64,000 bases of DNA, taken from positions 353,666,010-353,730,009 of the forward strand of contig CM042694.1 in assembly GCA_023614405.1 (NCBI GenBank). Reading direction: 5' to 3'. The stretch's first letter is position 1. Each line of letters opens with the position of its first letter. Positions 11,116-23,376 of the stretch are shown here, in pieces. The notes under the pieces are model-generated. The model worked only from the letters and a program-made list of their open reading frames with translations, did not search any database and was not told where the DNA came from. Source of the stretch: Avena insularis. Its lineage: Eukaryota; Streptophyta; Magnoliopsida; Poales; Poaceae. The position numbers were made by a program, and so were the translations under genes.

Positions 11116-11341
11116 GGAACATGGAGAATCGTAGAATGAATCGTCCCTACAATCTTGTAAGTGCCTATTGCTGAATGCAAATCTGTTTTATGTGAATAAG
11201 TGGCCTGAACCTATATGCAGAGGAGCAACAATAAAGTAGATGTATCGTCTATCCAAGAACTGGATGCGGTGGATGTCTTCAAAAAACAAACTGACAACAA
11301 GATGTCCTATGTCCTCCAACGGGACTGCATACAGAGAAATA
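11116..11341 (+). CDS. Candidate host gene, two short 5' coding exons
   Basis: After an acceptor-like CCTCTCACAG, exon one reads MENRRMNRPYNL from the ATG at 11121 and stops at a good donor (CTT/GTAAGT, 11156/11157). A 64-base intron ends at TATATGCAG (11220). Exon two then gives RSNNKVDVSSIQELDAVDV and further open sequence to CIQRN, ending in phase 1 at a second donor (A/GTAAGT, 11341/11342). The donors, acceptors and phases are coherent, which unspliced junk rarely shows. The 64-base intron is near the lower limit for plants. I do not recognise the protein. The proposed last exon is at about 31.0 kb, beyond a roughly 20 kb intron filled with mobile elements. It could equally be a decayed or captured gene. 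Confidence 0.45.
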
Positions 11342-11391
11342 GTAAGTCTCTTGTTTTTACTGAGATATGCTTAGTGTCAGATGCTTGTTTG

Positions 11392-11724
11392 TATGAGGCA
11401 CCACATGATTCAGCTAATGATTAGAACAAGATTGACCTTAAACAAGACTGAACAAAAACCAAATGTAAATCTCTCAATTTATAATTTAATATGCTGATTT
11501 GATTTTGGTGATGATCTATTCTTTCTATATTTGACTTATGCTCATCTATCTATCTATACGTTAACTAGACCATGATTAGATGGTGGTGATTTAAGTATAT
11601 CCACTTTTATGCTACATTTTCTACTATGTAACAAAGACCAAATGTAAATCTCTCGATTTATAATTCAATTTTATCACGCAATCATCGTGATGATCTATTC
11701 TTTGCTATATTTGACTCATCATCA

Positions 11725-11763
<39 letters not shown>

Positions 11764-12134
11764 ATATGCGTCAACTAGAACATGATTAGGTGGTGGTAAT
11801 TTAAGTATATCTACTTGTATGCTAATTTAGAATCTATTATAATATTTTCTACTATATTTAAGAGTTTGTATGCACTATGGAGGTAGTCATATTGTCTAGT
11901 GTTGGCACCACATGAGTTGGCCAATGGTTAGAACAAGATGACTTTTAACAGTAGTACACAAAGATCAAACGTAAATCCCTTGATTTATAATTCAATTTGC
12001 TCACTCAATCATATGGTGGAGATCTGTTTTTGTTATATTTGATGGATGATCGTCTATTATATACGTTAACTAGACCATGATTAGGTGGTGGTGATTGAAG
12101 TATATCCACTTTTATGCTAATTTATATTCTATTG
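11392..12134. repeat. Imperfect tandem repeat, three copies, with a TATC microsatellite
   Basis: Three diverged copies share CCAAATGTAAATCTCTC, ATTTATAATTCAATTT, ATCTATTCTTT..TATATTTGA, ACTAGACCATGATTAGGTGG and AAGTATATCCACTTTTATGC. They begin near 11392, 11625 and 11905. Copy two contains a (TATC)n microsatellite at 11725-11762. Copy three is interrupted at 12135 by the Helitron and resumes at 13819, where TATGCACTATGGAGGTAGT matches copy two at 11870-11887. Confidence 0.65.
11725..11762. repeat. (TATC)n microsatellite
   Basis: There are about nine perfect TATC units, then TATATA. The other copies of the surrounding tandem repeat have only two or three units at this site. Confidence 0.9.
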
Positions 12135-13818
12135 TCTTCTTTATCTAAATAGGAGATCCTCTTTCCCTATTTATCTCAACATGCAAGCATGTCACATCAT
12201 CAAATTCTCATATTTATTCCTGTTCTTTTCTTTGTGTAAAGAAACACCTCCAACTCACCAATAAAACAGACGATCATTCAGTTCTAGCTAGTATTCAATT
12301 GATTTCTTATTAACTAATCAGTTTTTCATGTGATACTAATCACCAAATATCGTTCCGTTAATATTTTAATTCCTAACGCAGATCTCCTTTTATTCATGCG
12401 TTATGTTTAGCATGTTCTCCAATGGTCAATGTTATGTGCATGCATTCCTTTAATACATTTTTCTCTAGATCAAATTACCATTCCTATTGTTAGAACAAAT
12501 ATCGTAGTAACTGATTTACCTTCTCCATTTTTGATGACGCATACCCTTCCTTTCCAACACAACCTACGTGAGAAACACATAGCCTACCACCGAGGAAAGG
12601 CTCCCACTTCTGCCGTTTCATTCATCAATCAAGGATAGAAATAAAACAGGCCGGCATGTCCCCTCCCCTCCCTTATGCACCATATTAACTTTACATATAT
12701 AATTTCCCTTTAGGCCTTGCCATTCTCGCCTTGCATCCCTCCCATCGTCTCATGCTCACTGATTTGCTCATCAACGCCCCACTAGAGCCATTCCCTCATC
12801 CTCGACTTCAAGACAATTAGTCCTCTCCCCTCATGCCTCATCCTCTGATCTGAATCAGTCACCACGTACGTGCTGCAGCTCAAGGGTGTGCCTTGTGATA
12901 ATTGATTAGGAAGGAAGCATCGCCGCGGTGTCTGTTTGATAGCATGCGATAAGCCACTGGAACTTTCCCCTCCCATCCCCTCCCTTATGCATTCCTTCAT
13001 TTTGATAGGCGATAAGCCACTGGAACTTTCTCTTCGACAGTCTCTGTTTGTTAGTCAAAGTTGCCTGCTCCACCTACAGATGGTAATGTGCTTACCGAAC
13101 TTCACAAGGTCTCGCAACTTGAGTTTCTTATATTATCCTTAAATCCTGATAAGGTTTCTACGACATTTCCTTTTTTTAGCTTCGATGGATTGGAGCCAGG
13201 GGAGGATTTTAGTCTTAAGAGAAACTAGATAATGCAATTGGGGCTTCCCTTTAAATTTGTATCTAATTACGTTTATTGCATACGTAGTATTGAAATGTCT
13301 GGCAATTAATGTTCGATTAAGTTGTACTAATTGGTTGATCAAGTCAGCATGGTTGCAAGAAAAGACCACCACTCTTATCATGTGGCTCCAACTCATCATT
13401 CCCTTTCTTTTCATGTGATTGTAATTATATCTCTTCATTTGTTGGTTTGGATGCGCGAGATGGACTTATCTCATCACAATACTAAGAAGTGTGGAACTAC
13501 CATACTGATCGAAGCGTGTGAGCTATTTAGAGTATATTCCTTTACCCCACTTATTTTTCTACTACAAAATGAATGGTACCTTCATTTCATAGGTATATGT
13601 AGTATAAAATTGCATAGATGTTGATCTTTGTCCAACACACGACAATCAAGAATTTATTTTACCGTGACAATAATCACATTTACTTTAATTTATTTTTCTA
13701 CGCAGAAATCATGAATACAAATAATTTATTTTAATATATTTCTATTAATTTTGGAAGTTCATTTAGGGATGAAAGAATTAACCACATGTCCCGTAGCAAC
13801 GCGCGGGGTATCATCTAG
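12135..13818 (+). mobile_element. Non-autonomous Helitron
   Basis: The 3' end has the grass Helitron signature: a short hairpin CCCGTAGCAACGCGCGGGG (13790-13808), about seven bases, then CTAG (13815-13818) followed by T. The 5' end is placed at TCTTCTTTATCTAAATAGG because copy two of the surrounding tandem repeat supplies an empty site (TCTATTA/TAATATT at about 11836). This fits insertion between A and T, although the A is now G (12134). The 1.68 kb interior has no Rep/helicase ORF. It includes a direct repeat GCGATAAGCCACTGGAACTT near 12947 and 13009. Confidence 0.7.
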
Positions 13819-14045
13819 TAATATTAGAGATCGCCACCATGATTGAGCTTATATGCACTATGGAGGTAGTAACATAGCCTAGTGTTATATGTATGAGACT
13901 AGTATAAATTACTTGCTCTTGGTGGGAAGTAACTTGGACTAGTAAAAATGCATGCAATACTAGTCCAAGTTGCTCTACCAACATTAAAGAGGGTCTAGAT
14001 ACATTCGGTTCACAAAAGCCATAACATCTTATATTTTGAAACATA
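13819..14045. repeat. Continuation of the split repeat and an inverted-repeat MITE remnant
   Basis: 13819-13890 continues the tandem repeat copy broken by the Helitron. Within it, AACTTGGACTAGTA (13930) and TACTAGTCCAAGTT (13959) form an inverted pair around a GCATGC core, as in a small Tourist-like MITE. A decayed Stowaway-like arm (TATATTTTGAAACATAGGGAG) ends at about 14051. Confidence 0.4.
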
Positions 14046-14049
14046 GGGA

Positions 14050-15454
14050 GTTCTAGCTAGACTACTCATAGTAAGGTTGTTATAGCTAGTATCATCCAAT
14101 ATATGTTGTCAGCATCGTTGCATCATACAACTGATGATGCTCTCGAAATGACTAGCCTAGTAAAATTTAATAGTATGTATAGAGTGTACTTTTTGATTAA
14201 GAGAAGCAGAAATGTTCTCCCTTGATATAAAAAACATAATTAAGCTTTGTATGATACCCAGTTACTATATATATGTACTATAACCATCTTAATATGACCT
14301 GGAACTCTATCATGCACCTGGTGTTTGATTGCTTAATTCATTATCTCAATAGCTACTCTACATGATGCATATATAGATTCTATTGCCAATTTGATTCTTT
14401 AGTTTGCTCATGATTAAAGCAATATAATGATTTTATTAACTTAAACAATAGCAATTTCTATGAGAAATACAATGTTTGATTAATAATAAACAAGATACAT
14501 TGTGCATATGTTCTGACTCATCTCTGCTGGATTTTATCTATACATCATCAGATGATCTTGCGAGTTTAATATTAGCCACCAGATAGTTCAATTGGGTATG
14601 GTTCCTGTGCATTTTTAGTTGACTTGTTATTGCAACAATACAATATTCTGTCATAGTTCCCATGGATATAATGTGGATAACAGACATCGTACACCTTTAC
14701 TTGACATTATATATGTTGGATATCTTTTTTTCAAATAATCTGGCAGTTTATATGATGCACACGACGTATGATTACCCCATTTCCTATCTACCTACTCTAT
14801 ATGGTGCACAAAGTGCTTCTATCAAAATAATGTCATATTCTTCTTATTTTGATCTGCCACTTCATACTAGACATACCTTGTTTAAATAATTCATTGACCT
14901 TGCAAGGTTCAGAATGTATCATTTGCTTGTTTGTCCACTAGATTTTCTTGCCTAGTTATATGTACAATGATACTATCAGCAATTAGAAATACAATAGCTA
15001 TAGGCACTACAAAGAAGGTTTGTGCTACTTTTTGGCTGCATCCAACTATTGTTTTGGCAGCAAATGACTCATCTCTTTGTTTCTCTTCTTTTTTTATTTA
15101 TGGCCCGACGATCTAAATATTTGAATGATCTGGCTACTAAAAAGCAATGGTTGATATCTTGTTTCTCTGAAACGATACTGATAGTCTATTTAAGACACAC
15201 TTGATCTATTGCTTTTTTCCAAGGTACTATCATAGTTTCCCGATGATTAAAACAGTGTCACCTTTTGTGGTTGGAGGTTCAACCATAAGTTTTCGAACTG
15301 CACACTTATCTGACTAGTTCATACTATAGACCATTTTTAAACGCTATTTTTATATTTTAGGTAAATGCTTTGTTGTCCCGACCAGTTCTAAGCAGCTGAA
15401 GGAATCTCCTGCACACATCTTTTTGTTATATTTTCTATATTTCCTTTATGCGGT
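14050..15454. other. AT-rich sequence with no recognised gene
   Basis: It lies between the repeat block and the retrotransposon flank, inside the candidate large intron. Short ORFs here have no recognisable similarity. Confidence 0.5.
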
Positions 15455-15562
15455 GATATGATTAGTTTATGAGATAAGAGTCGAATTGCTTGATTCCCTA
15501 GTTCAGTTAGTATGTATGAGACACACATGTTGATTGCTTGATTTGTTATATTAGGACAATGC
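15455..15562 (+). repeat. 5' host flank of the 15 kb element, duplicated inside the element
   Basis: This 108-base segment begins GATATGATTAGTTTATGAG and ends TTAGGACAATGC. It borders the 5' LTR and recurs with a few substitutions at 26633-26742, immediately before the 3' LTR. Its last five bases (AATGC, 15558-15562) are the target-site duplication of the element. Confidence 0.85.
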
Positions 15563-18500
15563 TGTAACACCCCAAAAATATTAATCAAGATTATCAAGTT
15601 CTAATCACCCATGTTTAGGATTAACAAAAACTTTTATTATTAAATTGAATATGAGTGTATGTGTGATTTGCATTAGTGTATGAATGAGTGCAATAGCCAT
15701 GTTTGATTGCTACAAATGATAAGGAATGGTTTAAAGATGAATACTACATCATCTAGTCCAATTACAAACAAAATCAAAAGCAAGGAAATTCAAATATGAA
15801 TCATATGACCAAATGGTCATTTTGACCAAAATTATCCACTAGACCACTTTGAGTGTTCCTAGTAAAGAATTTCTAACAGAAACATGCCCACTTCTTTTCA
15901 CCCCTTACTAGACCAAGTCAAAGTGAACCCAAGCCCACTTTACCAACTCATAGAAACAATTTTTAAATCTATTTAAAGGATAATTCAAAATTGAATCAAG
16001 TGTATGTACTAAGATCACCATTTTGCAAAAATCACTCAAATCAATTCACCTTGACTTTTCCAAGCAACCATAGACACTCAAGCAAGTACTCAGAACACTC
16101 GCCAAATTTCATTCAAAAATTTGAAATTTGAATTCATGCACCATTTGGTCGAGCACCTCGCAGACAGAGAAAACCACTGCCTAACTTCTACTGTTTTGAG
16201 CAGTGATCACTCACCCAATTGTCCCCTCTGCACTCCCCTGGTCTCCCCCAACACCCAGCAGCGCAAGACACGCATCCCTCCTTTGCTGTTGCGCCAGTGT
16301 AGTGCCGCCCGAAGCACCACACCGGTCGACCAAGGATCACTGGCAGCAGCTAGTGCCGCCCTCTCCCACGACGACCAGGAGACAAGCGACCCTCCACCGC
16401 CACCCCCTGTCCAACCCTCGACCACAGGCAAGCCGTGGACCACCCAAAAACCGCCGCGCCCATTTCTCTGCTACCATGCCGAGAGCGCACCAGAGCGCCA
16501 CAACCGACCAGCGCACACACGTCGCCCCTTGCCATCACCGCGCGTGCACACACTCGTCGTGACCCTAGCTACTCCCTAGACATGTCCGTTCACCGCCGCG
16601 TGGACCATAGCCACTGTACGCCATATCGAATGCCACCGCTCCAGCGCAGAGCATCGACCGTTGCCGACTAATCTCGACCGCCCCTTCCTGCGCCATTAAG
16701 CGTGTGACGACCACCCTGAAGCACCGCGTCGAACCCTACCCTCAGCCACGCCGATAGCTCGATGTACCGCCGTCAGTGGAGGAGCCAGCCCATGCCGCAA
16801 TGTCCCCATCGCCGGTGTATAAATAGAGACCACCCCAGCCTCAATTCTCCACACCATCTCACTCCCTCCACTCCTCACAGAACCTCCTACACCCTTCCCT
16901 GGAGCAAGGCGAGCACCAGCCCGCCGGAATTTAGCCGGAGTCCGCCGCTACAGAGGAAGAAGGAAGCCGTCGATCGGAGCCACCCTAGGAGCTGCCGTGA
17001 CCACGCCTCGAACCGCCGTCGATGACAACCCCAGTCGCCCCCATCACCGACCCTAGATAGAGCCCTGGTGAGCCTCACACGACCCCCACCACCGCGTTAG
17101 GTTTACCTTCTCGCTGGAGCTGTTCGACATAGAAGATGAATCTCAGTCGTTAGATCGTGTTCTAATCGTAAGGCTCAGGTTGAAACATACCGTTTCGGGT
17201 TAGATGAGCCATTGACTAGTGGGACCCCCCTGTCAGTAGCCAGCTGCACCAGCGCTATACAGTTGGGCTGGCCCGTTTACTTTCCCCCGTAGAGCCCGTT
17301 GATTCAAATAGGATTTTTCTAATTTAGTTAAAACCAGATTCTATCAGTAGATTCAAAAATCAATTCAAAGAGATTCACTAAACCAAATGGCATGATTCCA
17401 ATTTTGTTAGAAGTATATTTAAATTATCTATCCAAGCCCATTAGATTCAAACCATTTGAAATTATAGATCACCTATAGTAAAAATAACAAGACAGAGACT
17501 TTTTCAACTTCAAATATTTTTCAAAAATCAACCATAAATTCTTTTGAGTTGATTCCAACTCTCAAAAATCACATATGACAAGATCTATCTAAATATGTAA
17601 AAATATTTAGGTTTACATGCAGTGATCTTAGACTAGTACCAAAGGAATGCTATCTAGGCATTTCTAGTCACTTTAATTGTATTAAAAAGTAAATTTAAAC
17701 TTTATAAAATATGACCACCACTTTAAATCAAATTCCCAAATGTTAGAATATGTGGTGATGACATGTGTCAACATGATCCCATATTTTAATTAGAGAATAT
17801 TAAATCTTAAGTATTCTCAATTAGTAGAAATTACTTTTCTAAAATAAGATAAATAAGACTAAGTCTTTATTTCATGTAATGATTGTGATGATGCTAGATC
17901 ATCAAGTGTGAGCCTTAGTTTTCTAAATAGAAATACTTAAGTATTGTTTGGTGATTGTGTACCTCGTATTCATTTATAGACGCTAGTACCGACCCGGGAT
18001 ACGAGGAGGAGGAGTACTACGAAGAAGAAGAAAACTTCAACCACTACACTACTCAAGGCAAGCTAACACTTGCAAGTTTCATAACTATGCAAGCCTAGCA
18101 CTACAAGTTAACTATGCAAGCCATCCTTGCAAGATAACCTATGCAAGATGCATTAGGCATGCTTTGGTTATGCAACCTTGATTAAAAGAATCCCAAGTTT
18201 TACTTGCAAGCTTTATTCTTTATTTTTACCAAAGTTCTTTACCTTTAGTTTGTGATTTGTGAGTATTGGAAAAATAGGATAGATACCATAAAGAGTATAA
18301 AACTAGGCCTAGATAGTTATACTTAGATGTCATTAAAAGGCATAAACTAGAGTTGGATAGTTACACATGATTAGCACCCCTCATTAGTGACTACCCTCAA
18401 CTTTAGTGGCTAGTGCTAAGCATAAAAGTTGATCACTTTAGTTGGAAATACTTGGGAAAATGATTATGAAAACCTTGGAATGATAATTCATTCTATTGAC

Positions 18501-19551
18501 ATGTTTTGACCTGTGTTGAGAAACACAATGATTGATGATGAAAATGTTGAGGCATGAGCCTTGGCCCTTTATAAAACGTGATGGTTGGGTTCGGATGCGA
18601 TACCATTCCAATTTTACCGTACAACCACAATACCCGAATTGGGTAGGGCTTAGCTGGAAGTTTATATGCCATAGTATGGGTTCCCTTGCGGAAGAGGTTG
18701 AGCTGAGGCTACCTCATGATGAATGCCCACCTATGTAGTGCCCAGGATGGCAGATGGCCATGGCTGGGAGGCCAACCTCATAGGGGAGGTGCCTATACTA
18801 TAGTGTGTAATTGAAAGGTTATGATTGATTATCCGCATACTAAGTATGATGATTCAGGGTTATCCCTAATGGATGTATCGAATTTTGTGGTGAAAGTGTA
18901 CCACCTCTATAGAGTGTCAAACTATTCGAATAGCCGCGTCTACGGTCATGGACAGTTGGAGTGGCCATACTATTCCGTTGTCAGATGTTTTCAAAAAAAT
19001 GACTTGTGAATTGAACTATGACTTTGACTTGACCACAACAGGATTGTGGACATGAGAACTAGGTTCCCACTTAAGTGATGTAGAACACTAAATTAGCTTT
19101 CTTTACTTCTAAACTCAGTATGAGATAAACCCGCCTTTTTGCAAATAAAGCTAGAGCTTAAGATTCCTACTAGAACTACCTTACTTGTTAGTGATGGTTT
19201 GCGAGTACTTAAAGAGTATTCATGGCTTTGTCCCTGGATATTCCCATGGCCAGACTATGAGGAGGACTACCAGGAAGATGGACAGCAGGAAGTGTATGAC
19301 AACTAGGATCATCTCCCATCGTTAGCATTGCCCGTGACTCTGAAGATGGAGCCCCTACTACGTTTACTTTCCGCCGCTTTGATTGTATTAAGACTGGATC
19401 ACGAGATCCTTTATTTGTAAGAGCTTTATTATGGTTTGTAATGGATGATGTACTATGGTACCAATTCTGTTATGTCTCGCAAAAATTGTAATCCTGGGAT
19501 TGCAATGTATGGCATAACAGGCATCTGGGATTGAAAATCCAGGTGTTGACA
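15563..19551 (+). mobile_element. 5' LTR of the 15 kb Gypsy element
   Basis: It runs TGTAACACCCC...GTTGACA and is followed three bases later by the PBS. A GC-rich section (about 16200-17100) surrounds the TATA box at 16818. Its partner is at 26743-30724. Confidence 0.9.
16818..16825 (+). promoter_or_regulatory. LTR TATA box
   Basis: TATAAATA lies in the GC-rich part of the LTR and is conserved at the equivalent place in the 3' LTR (27998-28005). A similar TATAAAAG occurs in the related minus-strand LTR at 62456-62463. Confidence 0.7.
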
Positions 19552-19554
19552 AGT

Positions 19555-19567
19555 TGGTATCAGAGCC
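19555..19567 (+). other. Primer binding site, tRNA-iMet
   Basis: TGGTATCAGAGCC is a perfect match to the usual plant initiator tRNA-Met PBS, three bases after the 5' LTR end. Confidence 0.9.
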
Positions 19568-19779
19568 ATCCTGACCATAGGAAACCCTAGTTAGAATGGA
19601 TGTCCGAACAAAAACTTAGTTTCAAAACAAAAGAAGTGAGTATTTATGAAAACCTATTCCCACTCTTATCCTCGAGATTCTTTCAAAAAAATTCATGTTA
19701 CTCAAAAATTCTTGCAATTCCACACAAAATTTGACACACTTGACCACCTCACTAACTTGCTCACCCTAAATTCTTATAG

Positions 19780-20544
19780 ATGGAGGTCCAGCATTGCAAG
19801 TTCTACCAGCTGGGCAATAGAGGCCACCTGATCTTTGAGAGGGATCTAGATGCACTCGCAGAGTATCTAGAGCGCCCGCACCCGGAGTTCTTTGGGGCCC
19901 AACTCAACGATCATGTAGGAGGAGATCTACAATGGCTGATAGTTGCAGATATCAGAGGCAAGATGGAAGAACCCACTTCGGAGAAGATCCAATTCAGCTT
20001 GAGGGTGAACAACTGGCTAGACGGATTAGCCAGGGCTATGCATGAAGCTCTTGCCCGTCTGTGTGGACAAAACATCAACCAGATCCAAGGAACTCGCTTT
20101 GCTCGCTACGCAAGGCGTGATTCTATGGGAATGCCCTTGGAGATGCCAGGACACCCGGAGCTGAAGCACCAGGTGGATAATCTTGACTTCATGTTGTATG
20201 ATAGACAGAAGGAGTTGGAGAACGCCCGTGCCTACGCCAACCACAACCATGCCATTGCAGTCAAGAAGGACCAGACCCTCGCAATCCTCGCCAAGGAGCG
20301 CCAATACCTTCATCGTCAGCATGACAAGAAGGATCACATCATCGATCGTCTTCGCAAGAAGGTGGCCACTCTCGAGAAGACCATCCGTGAACAAGAGATT
20401 CAGCTTGAAGCGAAGGAGGAGGAAGGTGAAGATATCTAGGGAGATCTCTACTCATACCCTAGTGATGATAACGACTACCTGGAGGATGATGCCATGGAGT
20501 TCCACACTGATGATGATGATTCCAACTTCATTGATGATGATTAG
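19780..20544 (+). pseudogene. ORF upstream of gag (orf0-like), with one premature stop
   Basis: The frame opens MEVQHCKFYQLGNRGHL and is intact for 219 codons to a TAG at 20437. Reading on in frame gives an acidic tail rich in Asp (YPSDDNDYLEDD, TDDDDSNFIDDD) to the next TAG at 20542. The last third (about residues 135-210) is a charged, probable coiled coil (KELENARAYANHNHAIAVKK, RLRKKVATLEKTIREQEIQL). Some grass Gypsy elements of this type carry an extra ORF between the PBS and gag. Its function is not known to me. It lies 228 bases after the 5' LTR and 255 bases before gag. Confidence 0.6.
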
Positions 20545-20798
20545 ATGCACTTGAGAACTACCGTAGGAATGAGTTGTATCCGGTCCCACCGTATCGTAGT
20601 TTCACAGAATGGTTCTTAAAACCATTTGTTTTCTATTTGTGTTGTGGTGTGTGTTTGTATTGTGTGTTTTGAATGAATGAATGAGAGGAAGTTGTTAGCT
20701 TGCAAAACCCGAGTCAAACTCAAAGTTTAAAGCTTTTGAAACAAAACCATGAACCTTAGATATTTCCCTCTTATCTCATTATCTATCTCAATCTTCAG

Positions 20799-21962
20799 AT
20801 GACTCGTGGAAATCCCGGAGGAAGTAGTTCATCTCAGGACCCAATGCTGTAGATTCTGCAAATGTTAGTTTCTGACCGTGAAGCTAGTAGAGCCGAACGT
20901 CAAGCCAACCTAGCCACTCTTCAACAGATAGCTCAAATGGACCACAATAATCAAGGTCACAGAAACCAGGATAACCATGGATCCAAGATCAAGAACTTTC
21001 AGAATACCAACCCACCTATATTTAGTAAGTCTGAGGATCCCTTAGATGCTGATGACTGGCTGCAAACCATGGAGAACAATTTGGAGGTCGCAGGAGTTGA
21101 AGCCAATGAAAAAGTACTGTTTGCCACCCATTATCTGGCAGGTGATGCAAGAGCCTGGTGGAATAGCACCCGTACCATGAATGAAGGGCAAACGATGACT
21201 TGGGAAGCCTTCAAGATCAAGTTCAGTCGGACCCATGTGCCCCAAGGTTTAGTCACTAGGATGAGGGATGAGTTCAGGGAACTGAAGCAAGGGATAATGA
21301 CTGTGGTCGAATACCGTGACAAATTCTTATCTTTGGCTAGGTATGCCCCTGATGAGATTAGCACCGAAGCAAAGAAGAAGGAAAGGTTCCGAAAAGGATT
21401 ACATGATGAGATGCAGACTGTGTTAGTCAACATCCGTTTTGCAGATCTAGAAGAACTAGTGGACTCTGCTATCCAGATGGAAGGGAAGTTCAACCAAGCC
21501 AATGACAATCGCAAACGTCGCATGATGCACCAGCCTGGATCCCATCATACCTAGAAGTATCGCCCCAACCCGTCTGCAGGATATGCCCCAAGAAACAACA
21601 GACCCCCTATGTCCCGTCCAAACTATCCCAATCATAGTGGAGGAAACTTGAAGTATGGAGGAAACCACAACAATAACCCCGGCAACTCCAATAACATCAA
21701 CCGTGCACTGCCCAAGTCCAACAACAACAACAACAATAACAACAATACTGCCCCAAGGACGGGAAGCAATGTTGTGCCTATTGCAGGAAAAGATAAGTCC
21801 TAGATTACTTGCTTTGAATGCGGAGTCAAGGGTCACTACTCCAACGAGTGCCCCAAGAAGCTTGCAGCAACCACCAATGTGAATGCACCCGCTCAGCAGC
21901 AGTGCCGTGTTTAGCCTGGAAGGAGATTTTGCCCAGGGAACTCGCTCAACCGCAACGGCCGT
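20799..21962 (+). pseudogene. gag: gag (capsid/nucleocapsid), interrupted by stops and by an insertion
   Basis: The likely start is ATG at 20799 (MTRGNPGGSSSSQDPML), with a TAG at codon 18 (20850). The main frame then runs 20853-21551. It has the retrotransposon gag core: FSKSEDPLDADDWLQTMENN, ATHYLAGDARAWWN, TWEAFKIKF and VVEYRDKFLSLARYAPDE. Further in-frame stops occur at 21552, 21801 and 21912. An Asn-rich linker precedes the zinc knuckle CFECGVKGHYSNEC (CX2CX4HX4C, about 21810-21851). The frame is cut after NSLNRNGR by the solo-LTR-like insertion at 21963. Gag packages RNA and forms the virus-like particle. This copy cannot make a full protein. Confidence 0.85.
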
Positions 21963-23376
21963 TGATGTCTATGCACTTCTATTCTTGTAGACAGTTGTTG
22001 GGCCTCCAAGTGCAGAGGTTTGTAGAACAGCAACAAGTTTTCCCTTAAGTGGATCACCCAAGGTTTATCGAACTCAGGGAGGAAGTGGTCAAAGGTATCC
22101 CCTCTCAAGCAACCCTGCAATCAAGATACAAGAAGTCTCTTGTGTCCCCAACACACCCAATACACTTGTCAGGTGTATAGGTGCACTAGTTCGGCGAAGA
22201 GATAGTGAAATACAAGTGGTATAGATAATTATAAGTGGTAACGGTGATAGAAGATAGCTTGATGGCGTGGAAAAGACTAAAGTAAAACTAAAATAAAGAT
22301 GGAAGCAAGCAAACATGTAATAGATCTAATAGCAAACGGTGTTTTAGTGCTTAGAAACAAGGCCTAGGGTTCATACTTTCACTAGTGAACACTCTCATAT
22401 AAATATATCTTCTTCATGATACTACGCTGAACTACTCTCCGGTTCGACACTCTTATCCATGGTAGGGCTATAACAGCACACCTCAAAGTAAGCCTTTCCC
22501 ATCTAGAAAACCCCACACTGTCACCTTGAGCACTAGACGGTTCCAACAAACACCACAATTTCATAGAGACATTCAACTCCAAATATAACTCATAATAAGT
22601 ATTTGTAATCTCTAGCCTAAGTGCCACCATGGTGTGCACGCTGTCACTTTCACACACATGGGGAGAGCAGAGATCTATTAAAGCACTTGAGTAGCAAGGT
22701 AGATCTATAGATTACAAGCTCATGATCTCAATAAGATCATGCATAGAGAGAGATGAACACATAGCTACCGGTAGAACCCTTAGCCTCGAGAGAGAACTAC
22801 CCCCTCCTCATCATGGGAATCAGCAACGGTGATGGAGATGGTGGTGGAGATCGATGGAGATGGCTCCGGGGGCACTTCCCTGTCCCGACAGGGTGCCAGA
22901 ACAGAGACTTTTTGTCCCCCGAATCTCCCCTTCGGTGGCGGCAGCATTGCATAACTTTTTGTGGCTGGAGGCTTGATGATTTAGGGTTTATGCATCGGGA
23001 GGCTTTATAGGCGAGAGGGGAGACCGAGGGGGTGCCGGAGGGGCCCACACCACCCCCTGGCGTGGCCTGGCCTGACCCGTGCCACCAGGTGGTGTGGCCA
23101 GCCCCTGGCTCCTCTCCGTATCGTCTTCTGGATCCGTGAGTCTTCCGGTAAAATATCGACTTTGGCTTTTGTCCGGTCCAATTCCGAGAATATTGATTTT
23201 CTAACATTCCTGGAACCAAAAACAGCAGAAAATAGGCAACTGGCATTGTGGCTCTTGTTAATAGGTTAGTTCAAGAAATCATAAGAAAAGTACTCCAAAG
23301 TATGGACAAAACATAAGAAAGTAGATAAAACCAAGCATAGAACATCAAAAATTATAGATACATTTGCAATGTATCA
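21963..23376 (-). mobile_element. Solo-LTR-like insertion, TSD GCCGT
   Basis: The 1414-base insert starts TGATGTCTATGCAC, ends GCAATGTATCA, and has GCCGT on both sides (21958-21962, 23377-23381). Removing it joins the gag-end and protease frames around NGRLFHMNAEEA, which supports the exact borders. TG...CA ends with a 5-base TSD and no ORF are what a solo LTR leaves. Terminal sequences (GGGCCTCCAAGTGCAGAGGT at the left; the small palindrome GATACATTTGCAATGTATC at the right) resemble a very abundant grass repeat family that I recall in the opposite orientation, so minus strand is likely. The family name is not certain. Confidence 0.75.

Noticed and set aside
16121..17100. ORFs of up to 152 codons in the 5' LTR and their twins at 27307-28255
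   Set aside because: They are shadows of the GC-rich LTR promoter region, with Pro/Arg/His-rich low-complexity products that are not conserved as frames between the two LTRs.
18821..19009. ORF beginning MIDYPHTKYDD, repeated at 29996 and 60364
   Set aside because: It is repeated only because it lies in the LTR. No independent evidence of coding; the frame has few conserved ends.
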